Shown here one piece after another: positions 58,350 to 64,000 of a stretch of DNA of 64,000 bases (within the stretch, counting starts at the first letter, position 1; each line of letters starts with the position of its first letter). The notes beneath the pieces were generated by a model that was given only the letters and a program-made list of their open reading frames with translations, did no database searches and had not been told where the DNA came from. A program made the position numbers and the translations under genes. The DNA comes from Enterocytospora artemiae (taxonomy: Eukaryota; Microsporidia): positions 496,001 to 560,000 of the forward strand of contig JASNGC010000002.1 of assembly GCA_038659295.1 (NCBI GenBank), read 5' to 3'.

Positions 58350-58353
58350 TAAA
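58348..58353 (+). terminator. Poly(A) signal overlapping eL27 stop
   Basis: AATAAA begins at the second base of the TAA stop at 58347-58349. Confidence 0.5.
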
Positions 58354-58622
58354 TTTTTATTTTCAGGGTCTGTTTTTCGTTGTTAGATGTGCATCAAGCG
58401 CTATTGAGCATGGAATCCAATATAAGTTTTTATACAAACTGTTCTCCTCAAGAAACTAAGGATTAATAAAATAATATCGACCATTGGTGTTTCTATATAA
58501 TTTAAGGTCAATATGAGTTGACTTCATAAAATTTATTTACTGTTTTTAATAAATCACGTGTAGTTTAATTGGCTTAGAAATTGCCTATGGAGAACTCTGG
58601 ATTCATGATGTTGATAAACTAA

Positions 58623-59375
58623 TTAAAACTTCCAGCGATTTCCACAGACTGAACAGTGAACAAATGTTGTCATAGGCTCATCACAAGATCTTGTCTGTAA
58701 TTGAGAATAGCTGCATTTCCTCTGCTTACATTTTCCACATTGAAACATATCCGTTTCGGCCATTACCTGAGCTGTTTTTGATGCATTAATACTATCACTG
58801 ATCATTTTATCATCTTCTAGTTTTAACAGTTCCGATTTCATCTCATCAGCACTCATTAATACGAATCTATCAGGCGATATCTCGCCGAAATAAATATTTT
58901 GGCTAAGATCTTCATTCTCTTTCAAATTATGAACTTTTGATCTTACTACCTTTGGAAAGTTTGGTGCTTGTTTTTCTTGGATGCACTCTGAAATTAATGA
59001 TGAGATATAATATACCCTGTCATTATTGATTTGTATGGCATTTCCAAGAGATTTTGACAGCCCGTGTCTCATTGCCCCAGCAATTAGGGATGTTGCTTTA
59101 GATACCTTTGAATTCTTTGAATCATACTTTTTTTGAGCATCACTTTCAGACATTGTAAAATCAAATATTTTTAAAGACAAGTAGTTTTCTGAAGAGATTT
59201 TGCAAATATTCGATGTGATGACTTCAAAATTAGATTTTATTAATTCTTCAAGCTTTTGAATTCCGAACTTATTAATCGCTTTAGTGCATGTCATCTTGGA
59301 TTCCTTCAAATACTGTGCAATTTTTTCTAACTTTTCTCCTTCATTCTCGATTTCAAGAATATTGTCTAAGTTCAT
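58623..59375 (-). CDS. DST1: Transcription elongation factor TFIIS
   Basis: Rescues arrested RNA polymerase II by stimulating transcript cleavage. The C-terminal zinc ribbon has four cysteines (CGKC and CSVC) and the acidic hairpin RSCDEPMTTF. Its Asp-Glu pair is kept and enters the active site; Ser-Cys replaces the more usual Ser-Ala. The central domain includes SSLISECIQEKQA-like polymerase-linking helices and SPDRFVLMSADEMKSELLK, which matches the M-S-x-E-M family signature. The N-terminal domain is short. At 250 residues it is reduced from about 310. CCC lies three bases before the ATG. Confidence 0.94.
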   Translation of the reverse strand: MNLDNILEIENEGEKLEKIAQYLKESKMTCTKAINKFGIQKLEELIKSNFEVITSNICKISSENYLSLKIFDFTMSESDAQKKYDSKNSKVSKATSLIAGAMRHGLSKSLGNAIQINNDRVYYISSLISECIQEKQAPNFPKVVRSKVHNLKENEDLSQNIYFGEISPDRFVLMSADEMKSELLKLEDDKMISDSINASKTAQVMAETDMFQCGKCKQRKCSYSQLQTRSCDEPMTTFVHCSVCGNRWKF

Positions 59376-59798
59376 TAAGGGTTCAAAAGAATCAAATTTA
59401 CGAGTAGACTCTTAGAGTAAAAAACCGATAGGTTAAAATTAGATAATAAATATCAAGCGATACATGCATTGTTCTATTGAAATCTTATTTCTTCTTGAAT
59501 CTTTAAATTTGGTCCCAACAGTTAGTTATATATCAAAATCTGTGGATTACATACCGGAATCTTATACAACATAGGATATAACCGATGATTTTATTGGCAA
59601 CCAGCATCCTGTGTTATAGTATAGTTCTAACAACATACTAAAATCTTGATAAAAATGAAGATGATATTTGACAAATACGGAGGTGGTCGCACACAAGCAT
59701 TCATCATAAGCTGCTACAATAACTTTATTTAACACAAAAACATTCCATAAATGAAATTCCACGGAGGGAATGGATTTAAGCCATGGAGATTATGAATT
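59376..59798. other. Intergenic spacer
   Basis: About 420 AT-rich bases between two minus-strand genes. A 66-codon minus frame (59562-59762) opens only at GTG and lacks CCC. Nothing else seen. Confidence 0.45.
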
Positions 59799-60740
59799 TT
59801 ATTCAATCTTAACATCTTTGATTCTTTTTGCATTGTGATATCTTCTAACATTGAGCAAAGCCAAAACAAGTGATAGAATCGAGATGGAGATGATTAATAA
59901 CTGGATATTGTAAACTATAACAAAGTATAGGTAGGGATGCTTAACATCAGCAAGACGTCTACTTTGGACAACACTTTCACTCAGTCGTCTAAATAGATTT
60001 ACCAAAACAATTTGGTCCTCTTTGTAGAGTCTTTTATGATTCAGAGATTTTATTGCAGATCTCAGTCCTCTAGTTTGAATAGTCCCCCATAAAATGCATT
60101 TCTGACATTTAAGACAAGCAATAAGTTCAATAGCCTTGTTTACTGATTCGATTGCCTCTGTACCAATTTTCGGCAATTTAACTTCGTCAATATCTATACT
60201 TGCTGATAAGCGACTCAGCCCACTGTTCAAAGTAGAGGGTGTATTCTTAAGGTTTCCAACAGCCGCACGAACAATCATATACAATTCCAAAAAGTTTTTC
60301 TTGTAGCTTTCTGGACAGCGTCTTTTAAAAATGATTGGATGGCTGTATATCCTTCCCAAAAACCATGTGTGAAATGCGGATATGTGAGTCGAAACAGAAA
60401 AATGGAGACCACTGATTATTTTTCGTAAATCCTCGTTGGGAAGACTCTTGTAAATTTCATTCCAAACAAATGCCGAGCCAGATGCTTCCTTAGAATATGA
60501 TTCTATAGTACTCAGTAGGTCAATCACACCTTCCTTGTCCTTGTATTTTATTGTAGGAACCTCACAACTGCCTGCAGAACAACTCTCAACTTGCTTGGGG
60601 CACTTGTCATAGAAATTAATTTTCACTTTCGAAAAGTAATCTGTTCTAGACAATCTGTCCAGCTCGTAATATGTGACTTTATTCAGTTCCTCCACTTCTC
60701 TTTCAGTAATTGATAATATTTTCGAAACAAACAGAAACAT
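59799..60740 (-). CDS. ERO1: ER oxidoreductin ERO1
   Basis: FAD enzyme that makes disulfides de novo and passes them to PDI in the ER. The N-terminal shuttle cysteines are in DKCPKQVESCSAGSCEV. FAD-contact motifs are SGSAFVWNEIYK and HFSVSTHISAFHTWFLG, with RCPESYKKNFLELYMIVRA. The active CxxCxxC is ACLKCQKCILWGTIQTRGL. A C-terminal membrane anchor (about 270-295) with a basic tail replaces the usual soluble end. The start is the ATG at 60740, preceded directly by CCCC. The resulting N terminus MFLFVSKILSI is a short signal-like segment, so the longer 340-residue frame from GTG is rejected. At 313 residues it is a minimal ERO1. Confidence 0.93.
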   Translation of the reverse strand: MFLFVSKILSITEREVEELNKVTYYELDRLSRTDYFSKVKINFYDKCPKQVESCSAGSCEVPTIKYKDKEGVIDLLSTIESYSKEASGSAFVWNEIYKSLPNEDLRKIISGLHFSVSTHISAFHTWFLGRIYSHPIIFKRRCPESYKKNFLELYMIVRAAVGNLKNTPSTLNSGLSRLSASIDIDEVKLPKIGTEAIESVNKAIELIACLKCQKCILWGTIQTRGLRSAIKSLNHKRLYKEDQIVLVNLFRRLSESVVQSRRLADVKHPYLYFVIVYNIQLLIISISILSLVLALLNVRRYHNAKRIKDVKIE

Positions 60741-60744
60741 GGGG
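60741..60744 (-). promoter_or_regulatory. CCCC start signal of ERO1
   Basis: Minus-strand CCCC directly abuts the ATG at 60740. It moves the start 27 codons inward from the first open codon. Confidence 0.75.
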
Positions 60745-60896
60745 ATATTATTTACTGAATTAGTCATCCATTCTATTAAACAATGATTGAATATTTTTCC
60801 TGGAATGGAAATACTCTCCACTCCCGCTAATTCTACTATATCTCTGCTAATTATCCAAATATACGAATGCCTTTATGAATAATTTAGCCCCACAGA

Positions 60897-61061
60897 ATGA
60901 CTTCTGAATTGAAAATCGAGCTATCGGCCCAAGAAATTGAAGAGGACACCAAGTATGCATGTGATCATCACCAGTTCTTTGAAATCCACGAAGAGGTTGC
61001 GTTTATGGAAAGAGTAGACAAATTATTGAAAAAGAATAAGTTGGGTAAAAAAGTTGGATAG
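60897..61061 (+). CDS. Small conserved-looking protein of 54 residues
   Basis: The frame reads MTSELKIELSAQEIEEDTKY, then ACDHHQFFEIHEEVAFMERV and DKLLKKNKLGKKVG. It is acidic then basic and strongly helical, with no membrane span. CCCC lies five bases before its ATG (AGCCCCACAGAATG), as in nearly all genes here, which is good support despite its size. It is divergent from ERO1 across about 155 bases. The family is unknown; a small subunit of a nuclear or kinetochore complex would fit its charge pattern, but this is speculation. Confidence 0.65.
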   Translation: MTSELKIELSAQEIEEDTKYACDHHQFFEIHEEVAFMERVDKLLKKNKLGKKVG

Positions 61062-61133
61062 CTAATTTCAGTTGCAATATGTAATGCTCTATGAAATAAA
61101 GTATCTACTCCAAGCTACCGATCTGAATATTTT

Positions 61134-61376
61134 TTATTTATAGCCACTTTTAGTTAATTGAATTCCCTTTTCAATGTAGTCCATATTTTGAACTTTAGGA
61201 TGCCAATATGACACGTTAGCATCAATTAAGTCTCCGTTTAGATACAATGGAGCTTCAAACCGCCTCCTTTCTAGAACAACACTCCTAACAACAAGCTCCT
61301 CTCCAGAAAAATCTAACTGATTTGTAGAGACTTTCCCTGGAGAAACATAGAAAGGAAAAATATTTACAGACCTCAT
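61134..61376 (-). CDS. Small hypothetical protein
   Basis: An 80-residue protein, ATG preceded by CCC four bases upstream. It has strand-rich sequence (ELVVRSVVLERRRFEAPLYL) and a motif NVSYWHPKVQNMDYIEKGIQ. No membrane span or signal peptide. It lies between the 54-residue gene and histone H3. No family recognised; it may be a compact subunit of a conserved complex. Confidence 0.6.
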   Translation of the reverse strand: MRSVNIFPFYVSPGKVSTNQLDFSGEELVVRSVVLERRRFEAPLYLNGDLIDANVSYWHPKVQNMDYIEKGIQLTKSGYK

Positions 61377-61427
61377 GGAAGGGATGAAAATAAAGAAGAC
61401 CTTAATTTACTGTTTTGAAACAATTAT

Positions 61428-61883
61428 TTATTCTTGTACGGACGCAGTTCTCATAAATCTTGACCTTATCCTCTGAACCAGTAAAAAGTCTTTGCCAAAG
61501 ACAGTTATCCTCTTGGCATGCTGGGCACAGAGCAAGGCATCCTCGAATAAGCTCACAATATGCATCTCGCATGCTTCTTGCAGGGCCAGGAGGGCTGGAC
61601 CCTGGAACCTAATATCTGCTGCATTAGCCTGCTCCCTACAAATCGATCTACACAACCTCTGGAATGGGAGCTTACGAATAAGTCTCTCAGTACTTTTCTG
61701 ATATCTACGTATTTCCCGAAGAGCAACTGTACCTGGCTTATATCTGTGCTTCTTCGCTGCTCCAGATGCAGGAGTAGCACCTGCAGTCTTCCTCGCTGCT
61801 TTTGTTACCAACTGCTTTCTCGGCGCCTTACCCCCCGTTTGCAATCCCGGCGTCTTTCTTGCTGACTGCTTTGTTCTCGCCAT
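61428..61883 (-). CDS. H3: Histone H3, microsporidian type
   Basis: Core histone. The tail keeps [27 protein letters not shown] and [20 protein letters not shown], so Lys4, Lys9, Lys27-like and Lys36-like sites remain, with Thr for Ser10. A four-residue insertion (PGLQ) lies between Lys9 and the TGGK that carries Lys14, and about two extra residues precede the KKHRY segment. The fold is divergent in helix 1-2 ([20 protein letters not shown]) and the C terminus ([16 protein letters not shown]) is longer. At 151 residues it exceeds the usual 135. CCC lies at -3 to -5 from the ATG; the first 16 residues of the longer frame are rejected. Confidence 0.96.
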   Translation of the reverse strand: MARTKQSARKTPGLQTGGKAPRKQLVTKAARKTAGATPASGAAKKHRYKPGTVALREIRRYQKSTERLIRKLPFQRLCRSICREQANAADIRFQGPALLALQEACEMHIVSLFEDALLCAQHAKRITVFGKDFLLVQRIRSRFMRTASVQE

Positions 61884-62667
61884 ATGGGTAAGATTTATTT
61901 TTATTTTTATACATAAAAAAGGAGGGAACAAGATGTTTCAAAAATGATTGGAAGACTTTCCAGATATGAAAAATTACAAGGTCATATGCTTGTATCAGGA
62001 TGGTTGAACTCGGGCCCAATACGTTTATTTCAGGAAAACTACTATAATCATTCGCCTCTTGTTTTATCTAATGCTATTTTTGCGGCTTTGCTCTTCCAAA
62101 AATAATTTTTGGTTTTGTCTGCAATTTCTAATCAAAAAATATAAATTTAGCACGAATGGAATTTGTTCGAGGAACAGACAATGAAGAAGAAAAAACACAA
62201 AACATTTAAAGTGTTTAAATGGCTTGTGGTGTGTAATATAACTCTACCTTTCTGGAATGAAAATACAGCTGCTTTACTATCTTTTCGTTTAGAGCAGTTT
62301 ACATCTCCAAACAAAGAAATTATTTTGAAACGTCAAATTGGCGAAAGGCCTTGAACGAAAAGGAGGGAAAGAAATTTTTTAAAGATTTGAAAAAATCGAT
62401 ATAATCAGCTTTAAATGATAAAAAGTTAATTTCTTATGTGCCAATCAAAATAAGCAGCTATTCGGAAGTAGCAATGATGCGAAAAGATATGATTTATAAA
62501 AAAGTCACTGAAAGATTTAAAAATGTATCCACACTATAATCAATTATTGCAAATTGTTGAATGGTAGATCAACCCACAGGTTAACAACAATATCAAGCTA
62601 TATTTCATCTTTATTTTATAAAGTTAGGTATGTGGACTATGATATGATTCCATGGTTTTTTGAGCCC
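61884..62667. other. Long divergent spacer
   Basis: About 780 AT-rich bases between histone H3 and the next membrane-protein gene. A 63-codon frame at 62163 opens at TTG and has no start signal. No RNA gene recognised. Confidence 0.45.
62665..62667 (+). promoter_or_regulatory. CCC start signal of membrane protein gene
   Basis: CCC directly abuts the ATG at 62668 (GAGCCCATGAAT), moving the start 38 codons inward from a TTG. Confidence 0.65.
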
Positions 62668-63462
62668 ATGAATATTTCATATAAACATTTAGGAAAAATT
62701 ACCATGATATGCTTGGGATACATTGCTTTAGATTTGATCAAAGGCATCTTATTCGCTGATCGCATACAAGTCTATACTGTAAAAAATTATTTGGAAGCCT
62801 GGCTTTCATCTCCTACGGTAGCTTTGGTCTCCTATTTGTGGTGTTCGCATCACAAATATAAACTTGGTTTACAAGACTTCATCTATGGAGTTATTTTGGG
62901 AGTATTGGATGTCTTTGTTCAGGAGAATCCGTCTGTCGATCAAATGCGAATTGAGGTGATCAAACTGAGTGATTTGCTTGGGATTATCCTGATTTTCTTT
63001 GTTACTGAGTTACTTTCTGGAAGAATTAAAAAATTAGAACTAAACATGTCTTTTATTCTTACAATAGTTGCTATTTTCTCTCAGATTATTTTTAAGGAAA
63101 AATATTCATCTCAATTGAATTTTTCCGAATTTGCAATAATCTTCTGTTTGAGAGGATTAAACAATATGCTACTACACATCTTCTATATTAAAAGAACAAT
63201 GGGAATTTTGATGATTAAGTCTGCAGTAAAATTTACCCTATATGTTCTTAATAAAAGAGAATTCTTTACCTCTTTAGTTGCAAAGTTCGTTAGAAATTAT
63301 TGGAACAGATTCTTTGTTACATATTTGAGTTATGTTTTTACAGATGCTTTGCTTATTCTTTATGAGTTCTATGTATATAAACATATTGATCTTGATCAAA
63401 TATTTTTATTGAAGACACTAAATCTGGGTGGCTGGTTAATGTACAGAAATGTAGGAAAATAG
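62668..63462 (+). CDS. Hypothetical multi-pass membrane protein
   Basis: A 264-residue protein with about six membrane spans (for example ITMICLGYIALDLIKGIL, LLGIILIFFVTELLSG, SFILTIVAIFSQIIF and FVTYLSYVFTDALLILYEFY). Short hydrophilic loops carry basic and acidic residues, and there is no recognisable transporter or enzyme motif. The leader is not a cleaved signal. CCC abutting the ATG supports the short start. An organelle or ER membrane location is likely. No similarity to the other unknown membrane proteins in the window is evident by eye. Confidence 0.6.
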   Translation: MNISYKHLGKITMICLGYIALDLIKGILFADRIQVYTVKNYLEAWLSSPTVALVSYLWCSHHKYKLGLQDFIYGVILGVLDVFVQENPSVDQMRIEVIKLSDLLGIILIFFVTELLSGRIKKLELNMSFILTIVAIFSQIIFKEKYSSQLNFSEFAIIFCLRGLNNMLLHIFYIKRTMGILMIKSAVKFTLYVLNKREFFTSLVAKFVRNYWNRFFVTYLSYVFTDALLILYEFYVYKHIDLDQIFLLKTLNLGGWLMYRNVGK

Positions 63463-63731
63463 TAGTCACCTACAAAGTAAACTTATCATCGAATGAATAA
63501 AGATTTTACAGAATTTGTTCTAGAAAGTAACAGGATAACCAGGCCTTGTTTGTTTTAATCTGTCTACAATATTGTTGCACAGGTAGTTTTTTATTAAATA
63601 ATAATAGGTATCGCAATACAGCTTTAAATAATACAGATTGCCTGTTACTTGGGTTGTCAGAATTCAAGATATAGCACAGTTGTATAAAACTTATACTCAC
63701 ACTCTCAACTTTCAGTCATTGTGAGTCCTAT

Positions 63732-64000
63732 TTATTCAATAATTTTATTTCCAAAATACCATTTCAACAAATCATCTTTTACTAGATGAGGATTTTCAAT
63801 TTGATGGGTAAGTATTTCACGCATGATTGATTTTAGTTCCTTAACATCTTTTACAAATCCTATAAGATCATTTCCACCGACAATGTTTTTGGTTTTATTA
63901 CAATTTGAGATACCTAGCTCATAGATCTTACAAATTACTTGATTGAATATTTCGTTATCGTACAAAAAATAGCAAATGACTAAGCTCTCAAGCCAATTTT
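63732..64000 (-). CDS. Partial gene at right edge, C-terminal part of unknown protein
   Basis: Open frame running off the window: about 89 residues of the C terminus are present, starting NWLESLVICYF at the edge and ending LLKWYFGNKIIE. It is helical, with a pattern ELGISNCNKTKNIVG and KELKSIMREILTHQ. It might be the last helices of an ARM-type protein such as CNOT9 (Caf40), but the match is too weak to call. It is convergent with the membrane-protein gene at 62668. The start lies beyond 64000. Confidence 0.5.
   Translation of the reverse strand, partial: NWLESLVICYFLYDNEIFNQVICKIYELGISNCNKTKNIVGGNDLIGFVKDVKELKSIMREILTHQIENPHLVKDDLLKWYFGNKIIE

Noticed and set aside
59562..59762. 66-codon minus-strand frame
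   Set aside because: Begins at GTG, no CCC, no recognisable feature.
62163..62354. 63-codon plus-strand frame
   Set aside because: Begins at TTG, no CCC; the in-frame ATG also lacks a signal.
63506..63700. 64-codon minus-strand frame
   Set aside because: Begins at GTG with no signal; lies in the 3' spacer of convergent genes.
1..64000. CRISPR arrays, insertion sequences, rRNA genes, telomere repeats
   Set aside because: No regularly spaced direct repeats, transposase motifs, rRNA signatures or telomeric repeats were seen; the window is eukaryotic nuclear DNA.

Overview
This window is nuclear DNA from a microsporidian (an obligate intracellular fungus-related parasite). Three things point there. 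Genes are mostly single-exon, short for their families and packed on both strands of AT-rich DNA. Nearly every recognisable gene has a CCC or CCCC run within about 15 bases upstream of its ATG, the CCC-like start signal known in Microsporidia. The gene content is eukaryotic and reduced, with a divergent microsporidian-style histone H3. I cannot name the genus. No intron is clearly visible. I used the CCC signal to move many starts inward from longer open frames that begin at TTG or GTG.

0.7-16.4 kb: HECT ubiquitin ligase with an AZUL-like finger, KRR1 rRNA-assembly factor, VMA21 V-ATPase chaperone, heat-shock factor, a PTRHD1-type Pth2-fold protein, an SLC41/MgtE Mg transporter, thioredoxin reductase and DNA topoisomerase II, with three unrecognised genes between them. 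16.8-31.7 kb: two multi-pass membrane proteins, DIM1 rRNA dimethylase, UTP23-like processome protein, NCS6/CTU1 tRNA thiolase, an NR2C2AP-like protein with a helical insertion, a p24 cargo receptor, a bacterial-type cytidylate kinase, EAF7/MRGBP, HUT1-type ER transporter, proteasome RPN8 and ribosomal uS2. 32.4-41.6 kb: proteasome RPN1, TFIIH SSL1, an AN1 finger protein, a DHHC palmitoyltransferase, tRNA-Ile(AAU), a DEAH/DEVH helicase and thymidylate synthase.

41.6-47.9 kb is different. Spacers reach 0.9-1.2 kb. It holds a secreted or membrane cysteine-array protein, a short paralogue with the same leader but no array, and a secreted leucine-rich-repeat gene broken by two frame changes and a stop. 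I read this as a fast-evolving, probably lineage-specific surface/secreted island, and it is the most novel part of the window.

47.9-64.0 kb returns to housekeeping genes: NUDT1 (MTH1) sanitising hydrolase, a HIT-fold protein with a degraded triad, a MAD3/BUB1 checkpoint protein with a decayed kinase domain, ADA2, a class 3 lipase, PP2A B56 subunit, ribosomal eL27, TFIIS, ERO1, histone H3 and several small or membrane proteins. A partial gene runs off the right edge. Functional themes are ubiquitin-proteasome (HECT, RPN1, RPN8), transcription and chromatin (HSF, SSL1, TFIIS, ADA2, EAF7, H3, TOP2), ribosome and tRNA biogenesis (KRR1, DIM1, UTP23, NCS6, uS2, eL27), ER/secretory function (ERO1, p24, HUT1, VMA21, DHHC) and nucleotide metabolism (thymidylate synthase, CMP kinase, NUDT1).
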